A stretch of DNA of 64,000 nucleotides from Arthrobacter livingstonensis (GTDB lineage Bacteria > Actinomycetota > Actinomycetes > Actinomycetales > Micrococcaceae): NCBI RefSeq assembly GCF_003219815.1, contig NZ_QJVD01000012.1:78969-142968 (forward strand), in the 5' to 3' direction. The notes under the pieces are model-generated. The model did no database searches, was not told the origin of the DNA, and worked only from the letters and a program-made list of their open reading frames with translations. Made by a program: the position numbers and the translations under genes. Shown one piece after another: positions 44,169-54,107 of the stretch; the stretch's first letter is position 1; each line of letters opens with the position of its first letter.

Positions 44169-44365
44169 AGTTTCGCTCCCCGGCTTTGTCCACGGCGCAA
44201 ATTCACGCCGGCGCAGGAAATCGTTATGCCCAGAGGGAACTATTACGAGTTCCCGTGCGTGTTGACATACGTACGGTGTAAAGCTTGTAGCGCGGGAGTG
44301 CGGCCGCGCATGAATGTCTTTTACATATTGGTTGAGCGGGAGGGACGGGGCGTGGCCCCGAACAC

Positions 44366-46441
44366 ATGAAAGTCAAGAAACTCTTCAAGGGTCCATTTAT
44401 CTGGATCATTGTGGTGGTTGTGCTCATTGGCGCGGCCCTGGCCACGCTGACCGGTGGCGGCCAGAGCAAGATCGACACCTCTGAAGCGCTGACCCTGCTC
44501 AAGAACGACCAGGTGGTTTCCGCCAAGGTCTTTGGCTCCGAGGGCCGTGTGGACATGGTCCTCAAGGACGACTACACGACCACGGACGGCACCAAGGCCG
44601 GCAAGGACGTGCAGTTCTACTTTGGCGCCTACCGCGCCACCACGCTGGTGGACGCGATCGACAACGCGAACCTGAAAACGTTTGACGACCAGCCGGCGTC
44701 GAACAACTTCTGGTCCAGCATGCTCTCGCTGCTGATCCCCTTTGCCATCATCGGACTGATCTTCTGGTTCCTGTTCTCCCGCATGCAGGGCGGCGGCTCC
44801 AAGGTCATGCAGTTTGGCAAGTCCAAGGCCAAGCTCATCACCAAGGACCACCCGCAGGTCACCTTCGCGGACGTTGCCGGTGCCGACGAGGCCGTGGAGG
44901 AACTCCACGAAATCAAGGAGTTCCTGCAGGATCCGGGCAAGTTTGCCGCCGTGGGTGCCAAGATTCCCAAGGGCGTGCTGCTGTACGGCCCTCCGGGAAC
45001 CGGCAAGACCCTGCTGGCCCGCGCCGTGGCCGGCGAGTCCGGCGTGCCGTTCTACTCCATCTCCGGATCGGACTTCGTGGAAATGTTCGTCGGCGTGGGC
45101 GCCTCCCGTGTCCGCGACCTGTTCGAGCAGGCCAAGACAAACGCCCCGGCCATCATCTTTGTTGACGAGATCGACGCCGTCGGCCGCCACCGTGGCGCCG
45201 GCATCGGTGGCGGCAACGACGAACGCGAGCAGACACTTAACCAGTTGCTCGTGGAGATGGACGGCTTTGACGTCAAGACCAACGTCATCCTGATCGCCGC
45301 CACGAACCGCCCCGACGTGCTGGACCCGGCGCTGCTGCGCCCGGGCCGCTTCGACCGCCAGATCTCCGTCGACGCACCCGACCGCCTGGGCCGCGAACAA
45401 ATTCTCAAGGTCCACGCCAAGGGCAAGCCGATGGCACCCGGGGTGGACCTGAACGCCGTGGCAAAAAAGACGCCAGGTTACACCGGCGCCGACCTGGCCA
45501 ATGTGCTCAACGAGGCCGCGCTGCTGACGGCCCGCTCCAACGCCCAGCTCATTGACGACCGCGCCCTCGACGAGTCGATTGACCGCGTCATGGCCGGCCC
45601 CCAGAAACGCACCCGCGTCATGAAGGAACTCGAGCGCAAGATCACCGCGTACCACGAGGGCGGCCACGCCCTGGTCGCCGCGGCCATGCACAACACGGCG
45701 CCCGTCACCAAGATCACCATCCTGCCCCGCGGCCGCGCCCTGGGCTACACCATGGTGGTCCCGGAGGATGACAAATACTCGATCACCCGCAATGAACTGC
45801 TGGACAACATGGCCTACGCCATGGGCGGGCGCGTGGCGGAGGAAATCGTGTTCCACGACCCCTCCACCGGCGCGTCCAACGACATCGAAAAGGCCACCGG
45901 CACCGCCCGTGCCATGGTCACCCAATACGGGATGAGCGAGCGCGTTGGCGCGGTAAAGCTCGGCTCCGGCGCGGGAGAGCCGTTCATGGGCCGCGACGCC
46001 GGCCACGACCGCGACTACTCCGAATCCGTCGCGTCGATTGTTGATGAGGAGGTCCGCAAGCTCATTGACCAGGCCCACGATGATGCGTACGAGGTCTTGA
46101 TTGAGAACCGCGACGTCCTGGACCGGCTGGCCTTGGAACTGCTGGAGCGCGAGACGCTGAACCAGGCGGAGATCGCGCATATCTTCACCGACCTGCGCCG
46201 CCCGGCCCAGCGCCAGGTGTGGCTGTCCAAGGCGTCCCGCCCGGTCTCCAATGTGCCCCCCGTGATCACCAACAAGGAACGCCGCGACGCCCTTGCCGCC
46301 GGTGAGCCCTCCCCGGACTCCGTGTCCCCCCAGGACCAGCTGGCCGGCGCCCACCTGCAGGGTGAGGTGGACGCGCCCAACCGCACCCCGGGCATCGAGC
46401 TGGGCAAGAACGACGGCGAACAACTCCCGGGCCGCTCCTGA
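44366..46441 (+). CDS. ftsH: ATP-dependent zinc metalloprotease FtsH
   Basis: A 691-aa membrane-bound AAA+ protease that degrades unassembled or damaged membrane proteins and some regulators. Two membrane segments (residues 10-28 and about 119-138) flank an extracytoplasmic loop. Walker A is GPPGTGKT (208-215), Walker B IIFVDEID (263-270), the SRH holds [17 protein letters not shown], and the zinc site is HEGGH (430-434). The C-terminal 60 residues are a polar tail. It heads a run into the folate genes, with folE starting 8 bp downstream. Confidence 0.96.
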   Translation: MKVKKLFKGPFIWIIVVVVLIGAALATLTGGGQSKIDTSEALTLLKNDQVVSAKVFGSEGRVDMVLKDDYTTTDGTKAGKDVQFYFGAYRATTLVDAIDNANLKTFDDQPASNNFWSSMLSLLIPFAIIGLIFWFLFSRMQGGGSKVMQFGKSKAKLITKDHPQVTFADVAGADEAVEELHEIKEFLQDPGKFAAVGAKIPKGVLLYGPPGTGKTLLARAVAGESGVPFYSISGSDFVEMFVGVGASRVRDLFEQAKTNAPAIIFVDEIDAVGRHRGAGIGGGNDEREQTLNQLLVEMDGFDVKTNVILIAATNRPDVLDPALLRPGRFDRQISVDAPDRLGREQILKVHAKGKPMAPGVDLNAVAKKTPGYTGADLANVLNEAALLTARSNAQLIDDRALDESIDRVMAGPQKRTRVMKELERKITAYHEGGHALVAAAMHNTAPVTKITILPRGRALGYTMVVPEDDKYSITRNELLDNMAYAMGGRVAEEIVFHDPSTGASNDIEKATGTARAMVTQYGMSERVGAVKLGSGAGEPFMGRDAGHDRDYSESVASIVDEEVRKLIDQAHDDAYEVLIENRDVLDRLALELLERETLNQAEIAHIFTDLRRPAQRQVWLSKASRPVSNVPPVITNKERRDALAAGEPSPDSVSPQDQLAGAHLQGEVDAPNRTPGIELGKNDGEQLPGRS

Positions 46442-46449
46442 TTGCGGAT

Positions 46450-47112
46450 ATGATCACACCCGTGACCAATTACGACGACGAATCCGACTCTGCAGCGCCC
46501 GGCACCCTGGGTGCCGCACCGGGGCCGCCCTCTGACGGCCATGGCGGGCACATGGACCTTCCGCGCATTGAGGCGGCCGTGCGGGAAATCCTGCTGGCCG
46601 TGGGGGAGGACCCGGACCGCAGCGGCCTGGAGGAGACACCCAAGCGTGTTGCCAAGGCCTACGCCGAAGTGTTCGCCGGACTGCACCAGGACCCCGCGGA
46701 CGTCCTTGGCACCACCTTCGACATCTCGCATGAGGAGATGGTGCTGGTGAAGGACATCCCGTTTTACTCCACCTGCGAGCACCACCTGGTGCCATTCCAC
46801 GGCAGCGCCCACGTCGGCTACATCCCGTCGTCGGACGGCCGGGTGACGGGGCTGAGCAAGCTGGCCCGGCTGGTGGACATTTACGCCAGGCGCCCGCAGG
46901 TGCAGGAGCGCCTGACCAGCCAGATCGCCGATTCGCTGGTGGAACACCTCAAACCCCGTGGCGCCATCGTCGTCATTGAATGTGAACACATGTGCATGTC
47001 CATGCGGGGCGTGCGCAAGCCAGGGGCCAAGACCGTCACCAGCGCGGTCCGCGGCCTGCTTCATGAGCCCGCAACCCGGGCCGAGGCCATGAGCCTGATT
47101 CTCGGAAGGTAA
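46450..47112 (+). CDS. folE: GTP cyclohydrolase I
   Basis: A 220-aa GTP cyclohydrolase I, the first enzyme of folate synthesis (GTP to dihydroneopterin triphosphate). The zinc-binding residues are in [13 protein letters not shown] and the later [16 protein letters not shown]. The first 35 residues are a variable polar extension. ATG 46450 or GTG 46462 may be the true start; neither has a clear ribosome-binding site. It leads the folE-folP-folB-folK operon. Confidence 0.95.
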   Translation: MITPVTNYDDESDSAAPGTLGAAPGPPSDGHGGHMDLPRIEAAVREILLAVGEDPDRSGLEETPKRVAKAYAEVFAGLHQDPADVLGTTFDISHEEMVLVKDIPFYSTCEHHLVPFHGSAHVGYIPSSDGRVTGLSKLARLVDIYARRPQVQERLTSQIADSLVEHLKPRGAIVVIECEHMCMSMRGVRKPGAKTVTSAVRGLLHEPATRAEAMSLILGR

Positions 47113-47121
47113 CAACACACT

Positions 47122-48108
47122 ATGGATTCCCTCGCAGCCGCCCCGGGCACGGGCCCGGCCACCTCTCCGCTGCCCGTGCTCCGCGCGCGCACCTCCGTGG
47201 CGAGCTTTGACCGCCTGCCCGCCGACCGCACCGTGGTGATGGGCATTCTGAACTGCACCCCCGACTCCTTCAGCGACGGCGGCGAGTACAGCTCCATGGA
47301 CACCGCCATTTCCCACGGCCTGCGCATGTTTTATGGCGGCGCGGACATCATCGACGTTGGCGGTGAATCAACCCGTCCCGGCGCCAAAGACGTGGACGAG
47401 GCCGAGGAACAGCGGCGCATCATGCCGGTGATCGAGGCCCTGGCCAAGGCCGGCGCCCTCGTGAGCGTGGACACCCGCCACGCTTCGACGGCGGCCCTGG
47501 CGCTCGACGCCGGTGCGGGGCTGATCAACGACGTCTCCGGCACAAATGTGCACCCCGAGATGATTGCGCTGATCGCCGCCCGCCAGGTCCCTTATGTCCT
47601 TATGCACAGCCGCGGCAACTCCCGTTCCATGGACTCGCTGACCCGGTACAACGACGTCGTTGAAGACGTGGTGAGGGAACTTGCCGAGGTCCGCGAACGT
47701 TTCTACGCCGCCGGCGTGAAGCCGGAAATGCTCATTGTGGACCCGGGGATTGGCTTCTCCAAGAATGCCGGGCAGAATTGGGAGCTGCTGGCGAACCTGG
47801 ACCGCGTGGCGGAGCTGGGCAACAGGGTCCTGGTGGGCACGTCCCGCAAGCGTTTCCTCGGCTCGCTGCTCACCACTGCCGGCAAGGCCGCGGCGCCGAA
47901 AGAGCGCGATGACGCCACCTCCGCCACGACGGCACTCGCCGCCGCGCAGGGCATTTGGGGCGTGCGTGTGCACGACGTCGGCGCCAGCCTGGACGCTGCC
48001 AAGGTGGCCGCCCGGCTGCTGGTGGGCCGGAGCAACCGCGAAGCCCGCCTGGCGGAAGCGGCACAGTCTGAAGCGGCACAGCCGGAGCATGCCCGGGCCG
48101 CCCTGTGA
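47122..48108 (+). CDS. folP: Dihydropteroate synthase
   Basis: A 328-aa TIM-barrel enzyme joining p-aminobenzoate to dihydropterin pyrophosphate; it is the sulfonamide target. Signatures are VVMGILNCTPDSFSDGG, IDVGGESTRPGA, INDVSG and VDPGIGFSKNAGQN, with LVGTSRKRFLG near the end. There are about 30 extra residues at the N-terminus and an Ala/Glu-rich tail of about 20 residues. Its stop overlaps folB by 4 bp. Confidence 0.95.
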   Translation: MDSLAAAPGTGPATSPLPVLRARTSVASFDRLPADRTVVMGILNCTPDSFSDGGEYSSMDTAISHGLRMFYGGADIIDVGGESTRPGAKDVDEAEEQRRIMPVIEALAKAGALVSVDTRHASTAALALDAGAGLINDVSGTNVHPEMIALIAARQVPYVLMHSRGNSRSMDSLTRYNDVVEDVVRELAEVRERFYAAGVKPEMLIVDPGIGFSKNAGQNWELLANLDRVAELGNRVLVGTSRKRFLGSLLTTAGKAAAPKERDDATSATTALAAAQGIWGVRVHDVGASLDAAKVAARLLVGRSNREARLAEAAQSEAAQPEHARAAL

Positions 48109-48491
48109 ACCGGCAGGACACCATCACCCTGACGGGCATCACGGCCATTGGCTACCACGGCGTGTTTGGGCATGAAAAACGCGACGGGCAGCCTTTTGTG
48201 GTGGACGCAGTGCTGCACGCGGACCTTGCAGCCGCCGCAGCCGCCGACGACCTGACGAAGACGGCCCACTACGGCGAAGTGGCCGAGACCATCGCCGGCC
48301 TGATCCGCGGCGAGTCCTTTGACTTGATCGAGACGCTGGCGGTGCGCACCGCCGAGGCCATCCTGGGCGGGTTCCCCAATGTTGAGGGTGTGGAAGTGAC
48401 CGTCCACAAGCCCAAGGCTCCTATCCAGGTGCCCTTTGGCGATGTGAGCATCCGCGTCTTCCGCGACCGTGCCCCGCGGAGCGTGGCATGA
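48105..48491 (+). CDS. folB: Dihydroneopterin aldolase
   Basis: A 128-aa folate enzyme converting dihydroneopterin to 6-hydroxymethyl-dihydropterin. ITAIGYHGVFGHEKRDGQPF (with the conserved Tyr and Glu), TAHYGEVAE and LIETLAVRTAEAIL match the family, and VHKPKAPI holds the active-site lysine region. It starts with GTG overlapping the folP stop and ends overlapping folK by 4 bp, so translation is coupled throughout. Confidence 0.94.
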   Translation: MNRQDTITLTGITAIGYHGVFGHEKRDGQPFVVDAVLHADLAAAAAADDLTKTAHYGEVAETIAGLIRGESFDLIETLAVRTAEAILGGFPNVEGVEVTVHKPKAPIQVPFGDVSIRVFRDRAPRSVA

Positions 48492-49021
48492 CGGCTGCCC
48501 GGCCCCTGACCCGTGCCATCCTGGCCCTCGGGAGCAACCTTGGTGAGCGCCGCGGCACACTTTCGGCCGCCGTCGGCGATCTGGTGGACCGCCCGGAGGT
48601 GCGCCTGGTTGACGTCTCCCCGGTGGTGTCCACCAAGCCCGTGGGCGGACCCGCCGGGCAGCCGGACTTTTTGAACATGGTCATTGCCGTGGACACCACA
48701 CTGGACCCACATGGCCTGCTGGCGCACTGCCAGGCCGTGGAGCTGGCGCACCACCGGGAACGGGAGGTCCGCTGGGGCGCTCGCACCCTGGACGTGGACA
48801 TCATCAGCTACGGGGACGTGCACAGCACGGACCCGGACCTGACGCTGCCCCACCCGCGCGCCGGCGAGCGGGCCTTTGTGCTTTACCCATGGGCTCTCAT
48901 GGACCCCAATGCAACCCTGGACGGCCGCCCCGTGCCGGAGCTTGCCGCCGCCGCGGCGGACATGCCCGGAATTGGGCTTGCCGAACTGGAGGTCCCGGGC
49001 GGCAACGTCTCGCCTGCCTAA
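48488..49021 (+). CDS. folK: 2-amino-4-hydroxy-6-hydroxymethyldihydropteridine pyrophosphokinase
   Basis: A 177-aa HPPK that activates the pterin with ATP before FolP acts. Signatures are LALGSNLGERRGTL, PDFLNMVIAVDT and RWGARTLDVDIISYGD, followed by LPHPRAGERAFVLYPW. It overlaps folB by 4 bp (ATGA). The last folate gene of the cluster; a DUF3180 gene follows after 87 bp. Confidence 0.94.
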   Translation: MTAARPLTRAILALGSNLGERRGTLSAAVGDLVDRPEVRLVDVSPVVSTKPVGGPAGQPDFLNMVIAVDTTLDPHGLLAHCQAVELAHHREREVRWGARTLDVDIISYGDVHSTDPDLTLPHPRAGERAFVLYPWALMDPNATLDGRPVPELAAAAADMPGIGLAELEVPGGNVSPA

Positions 49022-49108
49022 ATTTGGCGGGTCCATGCCCTGCGCCGCCGTGGCGAATAAACTGTACGGTTGAGATAGCACACGCAACGCAAGAACGGGT
49101 GAGGGAAC

Positions 49109-49624
49109 ATGAGGAGCACAATGCGGACCATCCGGCCTGCATGGCTGGTGGTGGCAACAATCGTCCTGGCCGTGGCGGGCTGGACCACAACGGAGCTCAC
49201 CTCCCGCGCCAGCTTGGCCCTGCCCGTGCTGCCCCTGAGTTCACTGGCCACCATGGGCCTGATTGCGGTGGTCTGCCTGGTCCTGGGACTGAAGGTCCGC
49301 CGCTGGCGCGACGGGCACCGGGACCGGGTGCTTGACCCCCTGGTGGCCGCGCGCACCCTGGTCCTGGCCCAGGCCTGCGCCTACGCCGGGGCCGTGCTCC
49401 TGGGCTGGCACCTGGGCATCCTGGTGGACCAGCTTCCCACCATTCCCCTGCGGGGGGACCTCGGCCCGATCTGGGACATCGTGGCCATGGCCGGAGGCGG
49501 CATCGTCATGATGGTGGTGGGCTTGGTGGTGGAGCGCTTCTGCAAGCTTCCCCCCGACGACAGCGATTCAACGAGCGTGCCGCGGGAAAAGCCGGAAGGC
49601 CACGGGGAGGAAGAATTTGCCTAG
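49109..49624 (+). CDS. DUF3180 family membrane protein
   Basis: A 171-aa protein with four membrane segments, then a polar tail (PPDDSDSTSVPREKPEGHGEEE). Actinobacteria regularly carry this family directly after folK, and LVAARTLVLAQACAYAGAVLLGWH is its typical core. The role is unknown. It overlaps the next gene by 8 bp, so a functional link with the PH-domain proteins is likely. ATG 49109 or ATG 49121 may start it. Confidence 0.85.
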   Translation: MRSTMRTIRPAWLVVATIVLAVAGWTTTELTSRASLALPVLPLSSLATMGLIAVVCLVLGLKVRRWRDGHRDRVLDPLVAARTLVLAQACAYAGAVLLGWHLGILVDQLPTIPLRGDLGPIWDIVAMAGGGIVMMVVGLVVERFCKLPPDDSDSTSVPREKPEGHGEEEFA

Positions 49625-50159
49625 CCAATCGAAACCGGCCCCGCCGGTCCGTCCCTTTGCCATCGACCCCGACGGACTGACGTTCCGGCGCGTCTCCGAG
49701 AAGCTCATGACCCTCCGCTTCATCGAGCGGGGCCTGACCGGGCTGCTGCTGGTGGCCATCGTCGCGGTCCCGCTGGTTTTGCGCCTGATCGGGGTGTGGA
49801 GCGGGTACCCGTCGTGGCTGGCCTGGGCCCTGCCAGCCGCCGTCCTGGCCATAGTCCTGTGGGTTCTGGCACTGGTGCCCCGCCAGGTGCGCGCCATCGG
49901 CTACGCCGAGCGCAATGACGATCTGCTCATCCGCCACGGCATCATGTTCCACCGGGTCATGGTGGTCCCCTATGGCCGCATGCAGTATGTCGACGTCACC
50001 ATGGGGCCGCTGGAACGGATGCTGGGCCTGAGCAGCCTGCACCTGCACACCGCATCGCCCGGAACCAACGCCATACTCTTTGGCCTGCCCGCGGCCGAGG
50101 CTTCCCGGCTTCGCGAGCAGCTGTCCGCCCGCGGTGAGGCGAAACTGGCCGGGCTGTGA
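49617..50159 (+). CDS. Bacterial PH-domain (bPH2) membrane protein, YdbS-like
   Basis: A 180-aa protein with two membrane segments (about residues 38-58 and 66-87) followed by one bacterial PH (DUF304) domain: RHGIMFHRVMVVPYGRMQYVDVTMGPLERMLGLSSLHLHTA is its core, with the typical P..R.Q.V....GPL.R..GL pattern. TTG 49617 overlaps the DUF3180 stop and has a GGGGAGGAAG region just upstream. It overlaps the next PH gene by 4 bp; the two resemble the Bacillus ydbS-ydbT pair. Confidence 0.85.
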   Translation: MPSQSKPAPPVRPFAIDPDGLTFRRVSEKLMTLRFIERGLTGLLLVAIVAVPLVLRLIGVWSGYPSWLAWALPAAVLAIVLWVLALVPRQVRAIGYAERNDDLLIRHGIMFHRVMVVPYGRMQYVDVTMGPLERMLGLSSLHLHTASPGTNAILFGLPAAEASRLREQLSARGEAKLAGL

Positions 50160-51637
50160 GCGGACAATTCCCCGGCGGCACCTTCCAAACCGACAGCCCG
50201 GATTCGTGGCACCGTGTCCACCCCGTCTCGCCGCTGGTGCGCGGCTGGGTGGCCGTGGCCGCCGTGCTTTTCATCTTTGGCCGCAACGCCCTTGACTCGC
50301 TGTTCACCGGAGGGCCGAATGGACCGGGCATTTCCGGAGGCGCGCCCCCCGTGGTCATCGTCGCCGTGGTGGGCGCCGCCGTCGTCGTATTCGGCATTGG
50401 CTTCTTCCTGTCCTGGCGCTTCACCCGCTATCAGGTGACCGACGCCCATGTCCACATTAACTCCGGCATCATTTTCCGCCAGCAGCGCCGCGCCAGCATT
50501 GACCGGGTCCAGTCGATTGACGTGGTGCAGCCGCTGGTGGCGCGCGCCTTTGGCCTGGCGGAGCTGAAATTCGACGTCGCCGACGGGGGGAAGTCGGCCT
50601 TCAAGCTCTCCTTCCTCAAGCTTGACGAGGCCAAGCGGTTGCGTGCCGCCATCCTGGCCCGGGCAGCGGGCGTCGCCGTGGACCCCGAGGCGCCGGGGCA
50701 GGTCACCGAGGCCCCCGAACAGCACGTGCTGGCGCTGGGCCCCGGGCGGATCATCGGCTCCGCTGTGTTCAGCAGTCTTTCCGTTGTTGCCGTGGTGGTC
50801 CTGGCCGGCGCCGTGGCGCTGGCGGCCTGGAGCGGGGAGGTTGGCGTGTTCGTCGGCTTTATCCCCATCTTCATTGGCTTGGGCGCGTCCTATTGGAAGG
50901 CCATCACCGGCGACTTCAACTTCCGTGTGGCGCTCTCGCCCGACGGCGTCCGCCTCCACTACGGCATGCTCGAGACCCGCGCGCAAACCATCCCGCCCGG
51001 CCGCGTGCAGGCGGTGGGCATCAGCCAGGGTCCCATCTGGCGTCCGTTTGGCTGGTACCGGGTCCACGTCAACGTGGCCGGCTACGGGGACGACCGCTCC
51101 GACCACGGAAACCGGACGGTGCTGCTGCCTGCCGGCACGCTGAACGAGGTCATGGCGGTGCTGGCCCTGGTGTTCCCGGACCCCGGCGTGGACAGCCCGT
51201 TCGAAGTTTTCACCGCAGGGCTGCGTGGTCCCGGCAACCGGCAGGGCTTTGTCCACTCGCCGCGTGCGGCCAGGTGGATCGACCCCCTCGCCTGGCGCTA
51301 CAACGCCTACCGGGCCACGTCCACGGCGCTGCTGTGCCGCCATGGCGTCATCTTCCGGCGACTGGAAGTGGTGCCGCACGAACGCACCCAGTCGCTGAGC
51401 CTGCGGCAGGGGCCGATCATGGCCGCCCTGGGCCTGGTGGATTTTGAGCTCCACTCCACTTCAGGCCCCATCAAGCCCGTGGTGCACCACATGGCGCTCG
51501 ACGCCGGCCGCCGGCTTTTCGATGAACAGGCCGACCGCGCCGCCACCGCCCGGCGCATCCACTCCTCGGAGCACTGGCTGGCCCCGGCGGCGCCCGACAC
51601 CCACCGCGACCCGCAGGAGAACAACCATGCCGATTAA
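50156..51637 (+). CDS. Multi-domain bacterial PH-domain membrane protein, YdbT-like
   Basis: A 493-aa membrane protein with several hydrophobic pairs, each followed by a bPH2 (DUF304) domain. Repeats of the core pattern are visible: SGIIFRQQRRASIDRVQSIDVVQPLVARAFGLAELKF, then YGMLETRAQTIPPGRVQAVGISQGPIWRPFGWY, and RHGVIFRRLEVVPHERTQSLSLRQGPIMAALGL (given here as recognisable blocks). GTG 50156 overlaps the previous stop. In Bacillus, YdbST helps resist peptide bacteriocins; whether that holds here is unknown. Confidence 0.85.
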   Translation: MSGQFPGGTFQTDSPDSWHRVHPVSPLVRGWVAVAAVLFIFGRNALDSLFTGGPNGPGISGGAPPVVIVAVVGAAVVVFGIGFFLSWRFTRYQVTDAHVHINSGIIFRQQRRASIDRVQSIDVVQPLVARAFGLAELKFDVADGGKSAFKLSFLKLDEAKRLRAAILARAAGVAVDPEAPGQVTEAPEQHVLALGPGRIIGSAVFSSLSVVAVVVLAGAVALAAWSGEVGVFVGFIPIFIGLGASYWKAITGDFNFRVALSPDGVRLHYGMLETRAQTIPPGRVQAVGISQGPIWRPFGWYRVHVNVAGYGDDRSDHGNRTVLLPAGTLNEVMAVLALVFPDPGVDSPFEVFTAGLRGPGNRQGFVHSPRAARWIDPLAWRYNAYRATSTALLCRHGVIFRRLEVVPHERTQSLSLRQGPIMAALGLVDFELHSTSGPIKPVVHHMALDAGRRLFDEQADRAATARRIHSSEHWLAPAAPDTHRDPQENNHAD

Positions 51638-52559
51638 GCCCGGCCGCCTTGGCATTGGAATCATCGGCGCAGGCAAGGTGGGGGCCGTGCTGGGGGCGGC
51701 CCTGCGGGCGACGGGGCACGCCGTCGTCGGGGTTTCCGCCGTGTCGGAAGCTTCACTGGAGCGGGCCGAGCTGCTGCTGCCGGGGGTTCCGGTGCTGGAC
51801 ATTGCGGACATTGTGGAGCGCTCCGAACTGGTTCTGCTCGCCGTGCCGGACGACGCACTGCCCGGGCTGGTCTCCGGCCTGGCCAAGACCGGCGCCTGGC
51901 AGGCCGGGCAGCTGGTGGCCCACACCTCCGGGAGGTTTGGCACCGGCGTGCTGGCCCCTGCGAAGGCTGCCGGCGCCATCACCCTGGCCCTGCACCCGGC
52001 CATGACCTTCACCGGCATGAGCCTGGACTTGGCACGCCTGGCCGATTGTTCATTCGGCATTACCGCCGAGCCCGCCATGCTGCCGATCGCCCAGGCCCTC
52101 GTCGTGGAGATGGGTGCGGAACCGGTGGTCATCGCCGAGGCGGACCGCACGCTTTACCACGCGGCCCTGGCCCACTCCGCCAACCATCTGGTCACCATCG
52201 TGTCCCAGGCGGCGCAGATATTGGGCGACATTGGAGTGGAAGCACCCAATCAGGTGCTTGGCCCCCTGCTGCGCGCAGCGCTGGAGAACGCACTGGCGTC
52301 CGGGGAATCGGCGCTGACGGGACCGGTGGCCCGCGGGGACGCCGGCACGGTGGCTTCGCACACGCAGGCGCTGCGCGAACACGCCCTTGACACCGGTTCC
52401 AAGGACATCGTCGACGCCTATGTGGCGTTGTCGTCCGCCACAGCCGCGCGGGCCGCGCGGCGCGGACTGCTCTCCGCCGAAGCTTTCCTTGGCATCCAGG
52501 CCGCGCTCACCGCGGACGACGCCGGACCCTCCACCGGCCCCGGAGGCTGGCCGGACTAG
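51627..52559 (+). CDS. Rossmann-fold DUF2520 protein
   Basis: A 310-aa protein with an N-terminal NAD(P)-binding motif (LGIGIIGAGKVGAVLGAALR) and a C-terminal all-helical DUF2520 domain (HPAMTFTG, ALAHSANHLVTIVSQA, ALTGPVARGDAGTV). It resembles 6-phosphogluconate- or ketopantoate-reductase-like dehydrogenases. Because panC follows, a ketopantoate reductase role is tempting, but DUF2520 proteins are not proven PanE. ATG 51627 has AGGAG 8 nt upstream and overlaps the PH gene by 11 bp. Confidence 0.85.
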   Translation: MPIKPGRLGIGIIGAGKVGAVLGAALRATGHAVVGVSAVSEASLERAELLLPGVPVLDIADIVERSELVLLAVPDDALPGLVSGLAKTGAWQAGQLVAHTSGRFGTGVLAPAKAAGAITLALHPAMTFTGMSLDLARLADCSFGITAEPAMLPIAQALVVEMGAEPVVIAEADRTLYHAALAHSANHLVTIVSQAAQILGDIGVEAPNQVLGPLLRAALENALASGESALTGPVARGDAGTVASHTQALREHALDTGSKDIVDAYVALSSATAARAARRGLLSAEAFLGIQAALTADDAGPSTGPGGWPD

Positions 52560-52617
52560 ATGTCCCCGCGATTCGATTCACATGACTTGATTTCCAAGGC
52601 TGACGAAAGCGATTGAC

Positions 52618-53550
52618 ATGGGCATCACCGTGGTTTCCACCATTGCCGAACTGAAGGACCTTAGCGCGAAGCTGCTGGCTGCGGCCACGGGCCCGGCCCC
52701 GGCCAACTTCCGCGGCGGGACCCTGGGGCTGGTCCCCACCATGGGGGCCCTCCACCCGGGCCACGCCGAACTGGCCAAGGCCGCAGTGGCGCAGAACGAC
52801 GTCGTGGTGGCCAGCGTGTTCGTCAACCCGCTGCAGTTTGGCGACCCGGTGGATCTGGAGCGCTACCCGCGCACCACGGAGGCGGACCTGGCCGTGCTGG
52901 AGGCCGCCGGCGTGGACATCATGTTTGCACCGTCGGACGAGGAGATGTATCCCGGCGGCGAGCCTGCCGTGCGGATTACCGCCGGCAAGCTGGGGGAGCT
53001 GTACGAGGGCGCCTCACGGCCCGGGCATTTTGATGGAGCCCTGACGGTGGTGGCGAAACTGCTCCACGCGGGGCGCCCCGACACCGGGCTGGAACCAGCC
53101 GATGCCGCAGGCCGGCAGCCGTACCGGGCCTACTTCGGCCAAAAGGATGCCCAGCAGCTTGCCCTCGTGCGGCGGATGGTGGCGGACCTGAACTTCCCCG
53201 TGGACATCGTGGCTGTGCCTACCGTGCGCGATGGGGACGGGCTTGCACTCTCCAGCCGGAACCGTTTCCTGTCCGCCGGGGAGCGCGACGCCGCACTGGT
53301 GCTCTCCCGCGCCCTTCGCCTGCTGCGCCGGCGGGCGGACGCCCACGAGCCGCTGGACATCCCCTCGGCCGAGGAACTGGTGCACATGACCCCTGGCGTG
53401 GAACTGGACTACCTGGAAGTCGTGGACCCGGCCACGCTCGCCGTCCGGGCCGAAAACTGCCAGGACACACCCTTCACGGGCCAGGCGCTGGCACTTATTG
53501 CCGCGCGCGTGGGCCCGGTCCGGCTGATCGACAACGTCACCCTCGGATAA
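52618..53550 (+). CDS. panC: Pantothenate synthetase
   Basis: A 310-aa nucleotidyltransferase that joins pantoate and beta-alanine using [17 protein letters not shown] carries the HxGH motif, VFVNPLQFG and [10 protein letters not shown] follow, and LSSRNRFLS matches the SSRN block. About 15 extra residues ([16 protein letters not shown]) sit between KLLH and YFGQKD, where most homologues are continuous. It lies 58 bp after the DUF2520 gene. No panD is visible next to it. Confidence 0.93.
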   Translation: MGITVVSTIAELKDLSAKLLAAATGPAPANFRGGTLGLVPTMGALHPGHAELAKAAVAQNDVVVASVFVNPLQFGDPVDLERYPRTTEADLAVLEAAGVDIMFAPSDEEMYPGGEPAVRITAGKLGELYEGASRPGHFDGALTVVAKLLHAGRPDTGLEPADAAGRQPYRAYFGQKDAQQLALVRRMVADLNFPVDIVAVPTVRDGDGLALSSRNRFLSAGERDAALVLSRALRLLRRRADAHEPLDIPSAEELVHMTPGVELDYLEVVDPATLAVRAENCQDTPFTGQALALIAARVGPVRLIDNVTLG

Positions 53551-53965
53551 CTAACGCGGCGGGGATACCCCATTTCCGGCGGTCGAGTTCCGGCGGTCGA
53601 GCCTGTCAGGCGGGACCCCGGATGACGAAATGGATCTCGGATCCCGATATATCGACCTCAAATATCCGTTCCGAGATCCTGGGCCCCGGAATGGGGGACA
53701 GGAGCCCCGCGGCCATGCCGTCCGCCCGGCGCGTGGGCCGATCAGTACCGCCACGCCAGCACCCATCGCCGTTTCGCCCGGTGGCGGTGCCCGTAGTTTG
53801 GATATGCGCCAGACCCGACCCCAGTCATGCGCATGGTCTGCTCTGCGCCAAACCCGCCTCGAATCCGGCGCCTGCCTAAATTGCCGTGCGCCCATGCGCC
53901 GAATTCGAAGTCAAATTCTGCGCATGGTGTGAGGTCCCGGCGTGGGCCCACGCACGGCATAAAAA
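53551..53965. repeat. Gene-free gap with tandem, inverted and TGCGC repeats
   Basis: This is part of the 557-bp gap between panC and ribokinase. It holds a 14-bp tandem repeat TTCCGGCGGTCGAG (53574-53587 and 53588-53601), an inverted repeat with arms GGATCTCGGA and TCCGAGATCC (53632-53641 and 53670-53679), and a run of TGCGC/GCGCAT elements at about 53820-53930 like those at 11145-11366. No gene is supportable. Confidence 0.6.
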
Positions 53966-54001
53966 ACGGACGTCCCCCCAAATTCAGGGGCGGGCGTCCG
54001 T
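53966..54001. terminator. Bidirectional terminator hairpin between panC and rbsK
   Basis: ACGGACG...CGTCCGT arms with inner CCCC/GGGG pairing, a run of A on the left (53961-53966) and TTT on the right. It can end transcription from both converging genes. Confidence 0.6.
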
Positions 54002-54035
54002 TTCTGGATCCTGGAGTGCGGCGGGGCAGTTCCAG

Positions 54036-54103
54036 AAATGCCGCCGCTCCAGCATTTTGCCGCCGCAATAACTGCGGCAATTTGCGGGAGCTGCGGCATT
54101 TTT
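54036..54103 (-). terminator. Hairpin directly after the ribokinase gene
   Basis: AAATGCCGCCGCTCC (54036-54050) pairs with GGGAGCTGCGGCATTT (54086-54101) with one mismatch. An inner GCCGCA/TGCGGC hairpin lies in its loop. It is 4 bp past the rbsK stop on the minus strand. Confidence 0.6.
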
Positions 54104-54107
54104 CGAT

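Noticed and set aside
44262-44290. TTGACA upstream of ftsH as a promoter
   Set aside because: A perfect -35 hexamer is present, but no convincing -10 occurs at 16-18 bp.
44321-46423. A 700-codon open frame on the minus strand opposite ftsH
   Set aside because: It is a high-GC antisense shadow; ftsH on the plus strand has every family motif.
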